Assembly (NCBI RefSeq): GCF_029867415.1
Contig: NW_026705728.1
Span: forward strand, 62,001-126,000
Length of the DNA stretch: 64,000 nucleotides
Origin: Vicia villosa
Taxonomy: Eukaryota; Streptophyta; Magnoliopsida; Fabales; Fabaceae
Direction of reading: 5' to 3'
Made by a program: the position numbers and the translations under genes. The notes under the pieces were generated by a model, which saw only the letters and a program-made list of their open reading frames with translations, was not told the DNA's origin and did not search any database. This document shows positions 14,001-24,455 of this stretch, one piece after another. The number at the start of each line of letters is the position of its first letter. Within the stretch, counting starts at the first letter, position 1.

Positions 14001-14293
14001 ACGTTACTAGGCAGTTCTTCACCGTTAAACGTCCAAACCCAATAATTTGCAATGAAACCCCTTCTATGCAAATGAGCTGTTATTTCCTGTGGGTCACTAA
14101 TTATTGGTCTACATTCACATTTAAGACAGGGACACCTAACTCCTCCTTCGCTTCGACATAATTCCTGAGCAAACGCCCAACTTATAAACCCTTCAACTCC
14201 TACTATAAAATTGGGTTTAAGTCCCATTCTTCCTGGAAATGTTCTATCGTACATCCAACTACGATAATACCGATAATATTCCATACTGCACAT
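11066..14293 (-). CDS. CACTA transposase (TNPD / Transposase_21), 2 exons
   Basis: On the minus strand exon 1 is 14293-11664 and exon 2 is 11579-11066, separated by an 84-bp intron (donor GTAAGT, acceptor TTTTGTAG) that joins KKYLE to EFNNAYFHS in frame. The product is about 1047 residues. The first 90 residues are the transposase-associated domain (RSWMYDR..PGR near the start, then CPCLKC). The Transposase_21/TNP2 catalytic region follows (LGLCSDGFTPYVQ, then DDLKRLWIGEWTYD, then MLSGWGTHGKMGCPHC). A DUF4218-type block (LHGMKSHDCHIFMEQLLPIA) and, in exon 2, a DUF4216-type block (NSGVFVKGVTDGGEDDFYGV) come next. It should cut and join the element ends. The stop at 11066-11068 lies just after the DUF4216-like core; the same frame stays open to 10712. 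The start at 14293 or the Met three codons later is likely. Confidence 0.88.
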
Positions 14294-15227
14294 TTATACA
14301 ATCATTGTCATTTTGAGTTAGAATACTAATCAACTTGATATTATTCTTAGACGTATACTAGTTAATATTTACTATTCTTAAAAATATTATTTAATAACAA
14401 TACTACTAATATTTTTAACTACACATGTTATATTGAACCTATGTTAACCATAAAGTTACTATTTTATTAACTACACATTTTAAGCTACACATATTGAAAA
14501 TATTCTTTAATAAAAATACTAATTTTAAATATTTACTATTATTAAAAATATTATTTTATTTTAAATTATAATATTTTATTTTTTATTTTTAAATATAAAT
14601 AATATATTGTAAACATAACTTTTACACTCATTAAGATTAATATGTATGTTATTTTTAATAATAATTTCTAATTTTAAAAACAATAATATATATTACATAT
14701 AAAACATATTCTATTAGAATTTTTTTAATAAAACTATTTTTATCAAATATATATAAAAATGATGTATTTTTAATTATAGTTTGTTTCTATTCTTCAAAAA
14801 AAATAACTTATTTTATATAAACATAAAAAATTCATAACTTATATGTATAAAATTATTTTCTTTTTAATATTTTATTTTCATAATCCATAATATAAAAATA
14901 TTATCTTTTTATTATAAACATAAAAAGTTAATTTCTATATATGTAAAAATTAAATTTATAATAAAAATTGAATTCTATATAAATATTTTAATAAATATTC
15001 TATTTTTTTATAATAAATTATAATATACCTAATAAACAAAAATATATAATAAACATATCTAATAAACAAATATATATAAATATAGTATAATAAACATATC
15101 TAATATATATTCTGTTTTTTTAAAATATAGTATAATATTACTCATTATAATAACTAATATATATAATAAAAATTAAAAATGAAAACTTTATAATATACCT
15201 AATAAATAAACATATATAATAAACATT

Positions 15228-15304
<77 letters not shown>

Positions 15305-15837
15305 TACAACAAATACAAACACAATATAACAAACACAATATATACAAACACAATATATACTAGAATTTTATAAATTTTATAACAAACACAATATATTTTC
15401 AACAAATACAATACCTATTAAACAAATTTTATAAACAAATTAACATATATACCTATTAAATCTATTTAATATATACTATAATACACAAAAATAACTTACC
15501 TCTTCTTCAATCTACTCCTCCTTCTTCAATCTACAACCTTCTTCAATCTACTAATTAACCTATACAAAAAAAAATCAAAAATTAACAACAACATATATAA
15601 TAAAATTATCAGAAAATAAACAAAATATCAAAATAACATTAACTACCTTTGATTCAAAAAAAGAATTGGGATTGAATTGATTTGGGAGAGAAGGGTTGGA
15701 TTTTAGGAGAAGGGTTGGATTTTAGGAGAAGGGTTTCGGGTTGCAGAGAAAGGGTTTTTGAGTTTGCAGAGAAAGAGTTTGCAGAGAAGGGTTTCGTGAA
15801 TGGTGGTGGGGGGAAGGGAAATGGTTGGATTAAAAGA
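14294..15837. other. CACTA leader region, AT-rich, with (TA)n
   Basis: This is the region 5' of the transposase inside the CACTA element. A (TA)n tract fills 15231-15301. Tracts read on the minus strand at about 15490-15550 and 15650-15830 look like 5' UTR sequence, with possible splice donors near 15499 (AGAGGTAAGT) and 15647 (AAAGGTAGTT). No other gene is recognisable. Confidence 0.5.
15231..15301. repeat. (TA)n microsatellite
   Basis: About 35 TA units within the CACTA element. Confidence 0.95.
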
Positions 15838-16267
15838 CAATGTAGCGACGTGGAATGCACATCGCTAGTTGCCACGTGACATACACGTCGCAACATGGCA
15901 ACGGTCACATACACGCCTGCAGAGCTGCCACTGTGTCACATCAATGGAACGTTGTTTTTGATTTTTAAATGTAGCGACGTGATAATAACGTCACAACCAA
16001 ATTTTTCATAAATTTGAATATTCCCCCCATTTGAACGTTATGGGGTGTGGTGAATTAATTTATGTAATTAATTTAGCGACGTGTATCCCACGTCGCAACT
16101 GTTTTTCACATTACCCCATGTCTGACTTCTAGTCACTTTAAAGCTGTAAAGTTATTTATTATTAAAATATAGGTGGCGATGTTTAGGTCACGTCGCAACA
16201 AGAATTTTCTAGCCACGTGTTGTCCATGTCGCAACTTATGTCGCTGGGGAGGAGTTTTTTTGTAGTG
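15838..16267. repeat. CACTA right subterminal repeats
   Basis: Clustered GCGACGTG and CACGTCGCAAC motifs (about 15843, 15885, 15973, 16077, 16090, 16190 and 16225) mirror the array at the left end. The transposase promoter should lie between here and 14293. Confidence 0.85.
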
Positions 16268-16445
16268 TATAATTAATTACCAAGAATGTATCGTCTCTTG
16301 AGTAAAATATCCTTAGGCAAGAAATGGTTTGATTGCAAGCTAAACAAGTACAAGCTCTAGTTTGTTTTAGGGGATAATCTTAGGAAGTCTCTATTTTATT
16401 AGTGAGTTTTGCCTAGAAGAAAAGCTCTTTGTTTCTTCGTAAAGA

Positions 16446-16850
16446 TTAGCCATAAAAACCTCCACAACAGTAGAACTTAGCCTGATGTAAAAGTTTTGCC
16501 GGCTCGAGGTTAGCCTATGTAAAATCTCATCTTGATTCTTGATTTCAGCCCAATTCAAAAGGTCAATTGGTTCTAGACTAGCTCGTGTTAAATCTCATAT
16601 CGATTTTTAGTTCTCGTGTAAAACCCTGGTCCAGTTCAGAGAATCGCCAACATAAAAATTCATCTCGGTTCGAGGTCAACCCATATAAAACCCTATTTGG
16701 GTCGGAGGATAGTCAATATAAAACTCAGTCTCAATACATAGGATAGCCAATGTAAAACTCCATCTTATTTCGATATCAGACCGTGGAAAATCATTGTTTG
16801 CTTTAGAGTATCACCACTATAAACTATGTTCATTGTTTGGTTGGAAGTTA
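16446..16850. repeat. Degenerate tandem repeat, unit about 33 nt
   Basis: About 11-12 units follow the loose pattern YAGCC...RTRTAAAAYYY...TCTYGRTTYRAGGT. Examples: TAGCCTGATGTAAAAGTTTT (16477), TAGCCTATGTAAAATCTCAT (16510), AGTCAATATAAAACTCAGTC (about 16709) and AGCCAATGTAAAACTCCATC (about 16743). Unit length varies between 31 and 35 nt. There is no open frame through it. Confidence 0.6.
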
Positions 16851-18699
16851 CCCTTTAAAGTTCATGTCCTTGTAAAAGGAGGTTCGGGCGAATATCCTAT
16901 TGAAAACAGATATTCATTCAGCAAGGGTGTCACACATCTCTATCGTAAAATCTCTTTCTCAAAACCTTTTGAAATAAAGCAAAAGAAAATTCAAAACATA
17001 TTCAATCAAATGACTTATAATAGTCAAAAATCAAAATCGGAAGTAAATTCAACAATTCTCAAGAAAAACAGGAATACATGCAAAACAAAGTTATTTCGCC
17101 CCAGTGTTATATATCAAAGTGACACCACGGAAACTAAAATTAAAAAATGACAAACATAGAGAAGTGGACATCTATGTCAGTCCTTTGAACAAGTAGCATC
17201 TAATACTCCTCTGCTTGAGTATATGCATCATCATCATAACGAGCAACACAACAAAATAAAGGAGGTGAGAAATACGTTTTTAATGTTAGTGGTGTATGTA
17301 AACAGTCAAGATAGTTTAACAACATTCACACTCTCATGAAAAATAATTCAACACAATTAGATAATCATCATTGCAAAGGTAATGCAATGTATTTCTCCTC
17401 CAAAATGCATGTGGTAACAAGGTTTGGATGTCAAAGATATGTTGTTGAGTTATCTATGTCTCTAGTTCCTCTCTCAACCTGAGAACGTCATTAGTTCCCC
17501 ATCGAAACATGATCTCACTAGACTGGAGTTCTACATATATCTGATATACTTGAATGCATGAATTTCAACAAATAACATTCAAAACATGCTCAAAAATGGT
17601 TCCTTTGTGAACCCATAATTTTTTCCAATGTAAGGCAAACCCAACACTTTAATTTCTCTTTGAATTACTCAACTCAACAAATTATTTGATTACAAGTCAA
17701 TAATTATATAAATAATCACACTTAATCATGAACATGGTAAAATATTATTATTACTCATATAACCCCATTAACAAGGTAATAAAACAATTGCTCACATACA
17801 TATCAACATAACTCTTAACATCTCAGAGATTTCAAATTTAATTTCCAACAACTCAAAATTGCTCTAAAAATTACAGAGTCACAAATTGCTCAAAATCCCG
17901 CCGAACCGGACCACAAACTATCGACATGCCGCTCGCCGTTGAACCGTCACCTACAACACTCAGGACGCCTCCAATCTACACAACCGCGCGTTGCACTGCC
18001 GCGGTATGCGCCACGCGAGCGCTGCGGCTGACCTAGAGCCTAGCTCTTGAGTCGCGGAGCCCACCTCCCGCGCGATCGCGCTTCTCAGGCTTGTGCTACA
18101 TGCGCATTTTGGCGTTGCTGACCACTGGATCGCGATACTAAGTCGCGCACTCTAGCACTGCTAACTAGAGCCTCGCACTGCTGAATCGCACATCCGATCT
18201 CTCAATGTTAAAGGTTGAAGATAATTGATTTTTAGAAGAAACACATAACACTTTATCAGAGGTCACGAAATCAACACTAAATGAAGTTTTTAATTATGTT
18301 TAGATTCAGAGATAACATGTTTGATAAAGAAAGAACACTCAAAAAATTTAAAAGATTATGAAAAATATGAATTGATTCATTTTAGAGAAAAGAAAACTTA
18401 TTTATATTTATATATGAGTTAGAGATAAGGCACAAAATAGACAATAGATAAATAATTAAATATTTGGATCCAGACTTTTGTTACCATTAAATTGAACAAT
18501 AACCTGATCGAGTTCCAAAGGAAGGAAAAGTGACTACAACATTAAACTATCAACCAAAGGGGAAATCAGATAGTGATCTCACCAATGGTATATCATTTAT
18601 ATAAAACACAAATAATCATTGTACTTAAATAAATTTATTAATGATCATATTTAAAAGAAAATTATTTGGGGTTAATGTCAACGTAATCAATAATGATCA
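16851..18699. other. Unassigned DNA, with a GC-rich island at 17893-18205
   Basis: No convincing gene. The open frame at 16794-17150 lacks a recognisable domain. The stretch at about 17090-17300 (a CACCACGGAAACTAAAA block) looks to me like legume LTR sequence on the minus strand, but I cannot fix boundaries. The 17893-18205 segment is GC-rich in otherwise AT-rich DNA and contains the perfect palindrome GCGCGATCGCGC at about 18072. Confidence 0.4.
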
Positions 18700-18869
18700 T
18701 ATTTAAGGATATTTGTTCGTTTAATGATTGGCTTGTCAATCCTTGTATGTTTATTGGTGTGTAGGTTCCCTTTTTGCCGTCCGTTTGGATAGTTTGTTTC
18801 ATTTCTTTTGTATTGGGTTGCACCCCTTGTGCGTTTAATACAACTGCTTATCGAAAAGAAAAAAAAAAT
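18700..18869 (+). mobile_element. 5'-truncated LINE, 3' tail only
   Basis: The text GTATTGGGTTGCACCCCTTG followed by TGCGTTTAATACAACTGCTT and an A-rich run ending at 18868 is the typical 3' UTR end of plant LINEs. No coding part remains. I could not find a clear TSD. Confidence 0.6.
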
Positions 18870-20377
18870 CTTGGTGAAAAAGAAATTTCAATGTTTCTAG
18901 AATTTGCAAACCCATCCACGTCTATTTATTATTAAAATTATATATCAAGTCCTAAATATTTTAGAATAGAAAAACATGTGGTACTTATTTTAATAACACA
19001 GAGCAAATCATGGAAGGGGATTGAATATTAAATAGGAGTTTGGATCCCCTCCATTTCCTTATCCTTCCACTAGTAAAAAAAATTCCTCCTATTAATTAAA
19101 AATGCTGATGAAATTATCTAAAAATTATTATTATAAATAATTAGGTAAGCTCTTTTTTGTTTTATCAAATGATCATTTAAAAAATTTATAAATAAAACAA
19201 AAATCATTAAAAAGTCAGATACCCTAGTACAAACTTTATCAATTGGATAAGCTCACCTTTATCCATAGAACTAGACTACTAGTATATGTATATTTTATCA
19301 TTATTTTTATATAAAGAAATAATCAAATCCTACAAATTGTGTAGGATCACGGAGAAAGTTTCAACATGGTTTACCATTATAAGTTTCACATTATTTGTAT
19401 AAAAAAACATTAAGTTTCAATAATTAGAGGAGACACACACCTGCCACTCTATAAATATTAAATTTTTTTGTCTCCTCGACTATTGAACACAGAACTTAAT
19501 AATTACTGACGGCATCACCAATCACTAGGCTATTTGCTTCTGTTATTTTAATTCTTGCGTTGAGTATATATATATTATAATAATTTTTAAAATTATATTT
19601 ACCAAATATTTATTACTCATTTAACGTTAATATTTAAACTATTGTAACATAAATATTTAAAAAACATTAAATATTATTAATATTTAAAAATGTTAATATT
19701 TAAATAATTTTAAATATTTAAATTACTATTTAAAAATAACATTAATATATTAATTTAAATTAATTTATTAAATTAGTTTAAACTAATTTATTATATTAGT
19801 TTAAAAAGCTACAGTATTTTTTAAATCATAGCCTATAAAACATGACTAACAGTATTTTTTAAAACATAGCCTACAAAACATGACTAAATTAATTTCGTTC
19901 AGTATTTTTTAAATTAGTTTATAAAACATAGCCTATAAAACATAACTAAAAACTATAGGATTTCTTAAATTAGTTTATTAATTAATATATTTAACATAAA
20001 AATATTTTTATTTGATTCAGTTAATATTAATATTTTTATATAATTAAAAATAAACTAAATAAAAACTAAATTAAATTAATTTAAATTAAAACTAAATTAA
20101 TTTAATTTATAATAATTTAGTTTATATTAATTTTGTTTAATTTAATTTAATTTATTTTGTATTTTATAAGTTAATTAACTTTAATTTAATTTAGTTTAGT
20201 TTAATTTAGTTTAATATAATTTAGTTTAATATAATTTAGCTTAGATTTTATAATTTAATTAACAGTAAATTTCAAAATTTCAAAATACTATAAAAAAAGT
20301 GTTTCGTTCACAGTTCTAGACTCGATCTATTTGATTTAAATTAATTTTTTAACAATCTTATAATATTACAAATAATG
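18870..20377. other. AT-rich DNA with short direct repeats
   Basis: Mostly A/T with no gene. Three copies of CAGTATTTTTTAAA...ATAGCCTA(T/C)AAAACAT start at about 19812, 19850 and 19899. From about 20040 to 20250 the sequence is built of TTTAATTTAGTTTAAT-like words. Confidence 0.6.
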
Positions 20378-20382
20378 ATTAC

Positions 20383-20806
20383 AGTTCTGGACCGGCCCAA
20401 TTATCTCAATTGGGCCAATCCACTCTTTGGCCCAAGGCATTCTGGTCCACACACGCGAAAAAATTCCCTGATTCGCTCCAGGCAAACGCCAGACCTAGCC
20501 GGGCACGCTGAAGCCTCGTGCTCGGTAACAGCCAGCTCGCGTATTTCTAGCCTAGCGCCTCGCATGGATCCTCAAAAAAATGGAGCCTCTTCCGCGTAGG
20601 ATAATCCTATAAATAGTCCTCTAGCCCTAGAGGGCTAGGTAATCTCTTTCTTAACCAAATTCTCTCACTTTGTTGTTGTACCTTGTTGTCCGAACACTTA
20701 CTTTGGCATCGGAGTGCCTTGCAGGTACAACCACCTTTTTCCCCTCCAACCGTTCCGGATTCCAAGCCTCGCTGTTGCTGGTCGTCTGATCTGCTCGGTA
20801 AGATCA
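20383..20806 (+). repeat. 5' LTR of the gypsy element
   Basis: Aligns end to end with 27416-27840. The expected 5' TG is AG here (20383), and the 3' end is CA. TATAAATAG at 20609-20617 is a probable TATA box, and the transcript start should follow about 30 bp downstream. Confidence 0.92.
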
Positions 20807-20807
20807 G

Positions 20808-20825
20808 TGGCGCCGTCTGTGGGAA
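20808..20825 (+). other. Primer binding site of the gypsy element
   Basis: TGGCGCCGTCTGTGGGAA lies one base after the 5' LTR, in the position and with the TGG start expected of a tRNA-complementary PBS. I do not assign the tRNA. Confidence 0.7.
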
Positions 20826-20920
20826 CCCTTCAGCTCCCCCGTTTCTTTTCTTGCACTTCTTGATCCATTCTTGTCCCTTGCAAGAATTCAAAAACCAAAG
20901 CTTTAATCCAACCATCATCC

Positions 20921-22719
20921 ATGGCTAGCAACAACGAAGACTCCTTTTCTTTGGACACTACAGTGATCAACAAGAACGACATCTCTGTCGTCGTTCCTCC
21001 ACCAAGAAATACCGCTCCACATCCCTTTCCCCGAAGGGTTTCCACGACGACACCGTCCATCACCTCAGAGATACCAGCGGTAAAGATAACCACGAAGAGG
21101 TTCTTGAAAACCCTTTCTTCACCAAGGGTCCGACTCTCCAGGACCAAACTATGACCGCCGTTCTGGCCGCCCTTGCACAGACGAACGCCCTTATCCAGCA
21201 ATAGAACGACAGGATCGGAACACTCGACCAGAAGTGACGCTCAAAGACTCCCTCGGGCAATAAAACTCGCTCCCATCACGAGGCGGTCCCCAAGAAACGC
21301 CCTCGTTCCCCCTCACCGAGGGAAAACGCGGGTCCCATTTCCAAGAAAAAGTACGGCGACCACCACCCTCGGCACCGTTCGCAGTCTCCTCAACCAAAAA
21401 GAAGATCTAAGACACCTCCTGCGAGGCATGACGACAACCGTAGGTGACACAAGCGAAGCCGCAGCCGATCCACCACGCTTTTTTCTAGTGACGAAGAAGA
21501 GGAGCGTCGGGGCCCTCTGTCCCACACAATCTTGGAGGCACCCCTACCGGCTGGTCTTGAGAAGCCCCCTCCACTGGGCACATATGACAAGACAACTGAC
21601 CCAGACGAGCACATCGAGAATATCGACGCCCTCCTGGATTACAGAGGGGTACCAGGCACAATCAAATGTCGGTTGTTTCCGACCATTCTACGCAAAGGGG
21701 CCATGACGTGGTACAAGAGTCTGCCCGACGAATCAATCACATCATGGAAAGTACTCGGGAATCTTTTTTCCCGGCACTTCACGGTCTCCCGTAGACATCC
21801 GAAGTCTGAGGCTTCCCTAGAAGCCATCATCCAGGGGAAAGACGAATCACTTCGGGCCTACATAGAAAGATTCAACAAAGAGGCCGTGTAGGTGTCCACA
21901 ACCGCCCACATGAAAAAGTTCTTGCTCGAACGAGGTCTTCGGCCACATTCAGATTTTGCCAAAGCCGTCGGGATCGAGACGCCCACCACTCTAGAGGAAT
22001 TTTTCCTCAAGGCCCAGGCGTACATACAATATGAGGAGAAAGAGGCCGCTCACGCGGTCCGTAACTCAAGGCAGGAAGAAAATACTAAAGGCGTCTGTCA
22101 AGATGATTCTCGCCGGGGATCCGACAAGAAGAAAGAAGACAAAGGTCGAGTTCCTAAGGACTACAAAGCCCCGACGGGAAAATTCAGGGAGTACACCCCA
22201 CTGAATGCATCCAGGGAACGCATCTTGAACGAATGCGCGAACGCCGAATTTCAAAGGGGCAAAGTCTATTTCCCAAAGTCCATGCCTGCACGGCCAAACA
22301 TTGACAAATCAAAGTTCTGCCATTTCCACAAAGGCCACAGGCATAACACCAAAGACTGCATCCACCTAAAGGATGCGATAGAAATATTAATCCGAGAAGG
22401 ACACCTGAAGCAGTACGCAAAGAAACACGAGGCCACCAAAGAAGCCAAACTGGTCGTCGAGGAGAAGCCAGCGGAAGACACGCCCGCCATGCAAGTGGCC
22501 ATGAGTATCACCAGACCGGAGGACTTTTACCTCCCCGACTGGGCTAGGATGTCTTCCACCCCCTCTTCTCACAGCCCGTGGGAATTCTTCCCTTCCGCCA
22601 TGGTTATCTCCGGAGGAGGGTTCAACAAGCTTATCGCCGGGTCCGTAAAACGGAAGTTCGATGAGCTAATTTCAACAAATTCAAGCAAAGCCGCTACTCT
22701 CGACCGTCGGATCCCCTAA
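20921..22719 (+). pseudogene. gag of the gypsy element, degenerate
   Basis: The leader ends at an ATG at 20921 (MASNNEDSFSLD). A frameshift before about 21150 moves the frame, after which frame 1 reads to 22719. Stops fall at about 21202, 21235, 21442 and 21889. The N-terminal part is Arg/Ser/Pro-rich. A retrotransposon gag domain follows (TDPDEHIENIDALLDYRG at about 21597, then KGAMTWYKSLPDESI, then FTVSRRHPKSEASL). After the TAG at 21889 the capsid part continues (FLLERGLRPHSDFAKAV), then a zinc-knuckle-like KFCHFHKGHRHNTKDC at about 22311-22358. Gag normally packages element RNA into particles. Here it is inactivated by stops, and the frame ends close to the foreign insertion point. Confidence 0.85.
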
Positions 22720-22720
22720 G

Positions 22721-24332
22721 TATTATGGTGCCCATGATTTGATCTAATTTTGCTTCAAACCAAAAACCCCAATTTAAAGCTCCAAAACATAATAATGGTG
22801 GAACGTTAAACCTGCACTTAAACTCCAATCAAATAAACCAGAAACGTCGTATGCATCACCATGAACACAAATATGCAACCAAATCACATTAATGATGCGT
22901 AAATAATTGATATCGGTTTTAAAAAAGGAAGCGCAAATAGTGACTTAACAATCACGATTCTTGATGCTTTAGGGCTTGCTGGTGATTGGGGAATGTTCAG
23001 TGATACTCCAGGAATATGCTTGAATCTTCAAAAGCCTCTGAATCAATCTCCAACTCAAAGAACGAATTCCAATTTTCCTTGAATTTTATGAACTCGGTTA
23101 TGGCTTCTTGAATGCAGAAAATTCCCCCTAATGCTTTAGACCAGTCATGTATTTATAGGTGATTGAATTAGGGTGACAAAATTAACTTCAATTAGGTGAT
23201 TGAAGAATTTGATTTATGGAGGCTTCTAAATTTGGCCAATTTGTTCCAATTTTCTCCCTATCATGCCAATTTGGTTTGTCACGAAAATTGCATCAAATAT
23301 ATGTTATTTGAAGATTGATTATGATTGGAAAATAAAATCAAAACAAATCCTTTCTATTTTATTCCCTTTATTTGATTTAAATCATTCTTTAACTAATAAA
23401 AATCAATAAAAAATCAAATAATTGTCATAAATTCGTGGATTTGAAATTGGATGCCCTTGATGACTTGAGGAACAAGATTGGGACATAAAAAGTTGGACCC
23501 TTTTGCAAGAAAATCCATTTTGACCCTTATTCGCTTCATGCACCTCACCCTAAATTGACCAACTTTGACAAGACATATCTCCCTCAATTATTTAGGTATG
23601 GAAGTTTTATAAGACATTTTTGAAAGCCCAAAACGTCCTATACAAGCCACTTTGGAACCTTTTTTCCATTTGAGGATTTTATCTTGATGATATGACTCCC
23701 GACAAAAAACTGCTTTTTGCGAGCTTCTAGAAGGACCTGTAATGTTTTGGCTCATATCTCCCAGGTGATGCATTTCTGGCCTTGGCATTACAGAGACAAA
23801 GTTGTAGAGAATTCAATTTCATTCAAAATAGGTTTTGGTTGGGAAATTTCTGATGTTCCATGTGAAAGTTATGGCTGGTCAAAGTTTAGTTGACTTTTAA
23901 CTCAAAAACCCTAATTTAGAAACTTTGAGTTTTATTGATTTCTGAGCTTTCCATGATGAATCATGATCAACCTTTGATCAAATTATAAGTGTTACTTCAA
24001 AATAAGGATGTTGACCAAAAATCATGGATTTTGACTGTGATTTGACCATAGTTGAGTTTTGGGTCCGATTGATCGATTGTTGACTATTTGAGCAATTGAA
24101 TGAGCAATCTTTGGAATTGAAGCTTGAATTTTGGCATGGGGATAGTTTGAAACCTAATAAGCCATATGAAATCCATTTGGAGACCTTGATTCATCAATTT
24201 TCATAAGAGACTGCAAAACCCTAATTTATGAGGTCTTTGATTAGGAGAGTGTGCCTTAGGTTAACCCTTGAGCCTTGAATCATTGTATGAGTTTGACAGT
24301 GAAATGAGATGGGCAAATTTTGGGGTATGACA
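22721..24332 (-). mobile_element. Ogre-type LTR fragment inserted in the gypsy element
   Basis: Read on the minus strand it starts at 24332 with TGTCATACCCCAAAATTTGC, the same LTR start as at 31881 and (with TGTTAT) at 41061. It shares internal blocks with them, for example the TTGACCAGCCATAACTTTCA region at about 23835-23895 against 32320-32400. TATAAATA at 23157-23150 could be its TATA box. It is only 1.6 kb, shorter than the other two copies, and its other edge is unclear. CTAAG at 22716-22720 and CTAAC at 24333-24337 may be a mutated 5-bp TSD. Confidence 0.65.
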
Positions 24333-24455
24333 CTAACGACCATGAAGGCCAAGCCGGTGATATCCTTACAAACCAAAAACGGGGGGCATCCCCCCCGGTA
24401 CACCATAACAAATTAACAAATGGCACGCAGGCCAAAAACTTAACATAAAGAAACT

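Larger units (their letters stand above)
7704..16267 (-). mobile_element. CACTA (En/Spm) DNA transposon, full length, 8.56 kb
   Basis: The termini are CACTACAAAAAATG at 7704 and its inverted counterpart (TTTTTTTGTAGTG, ending at 16267). The TSD is the 3-bp TAT at 7701-7703 and 16268-16270, as expected for CACTA. Both ends carry clustered subterminal repeats of the type TAGCGACGTG. Two genes are transcribed on the minus strand in the usual order: a TNPD-type transposase (14293-11066) and a Transposase_24-type protein (10508-8308). All splice junctions are intact. The only clear lesion is a stop near the 3' end of the transposase. Confidence 0.95.

Noticed and set aside
16794..17150. 118-codon ORF as a gene
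   Set aside because: It starts within a degenerate tandem repeat, has no recognisable domain, and the following sequence looks like LTR DNA.
18639..18706. Repeated TAATGATCATATTTAA as the TSD of the LINE tail
   Set aside because: Both copies lie 5' of the tail; none follows the A run at 18868.
20607..21614. Several minus-strand ORFs over the gypsy 5' LTR and gag
   Set aside because: Shadow frames of the GC-rich gag region with no domain.
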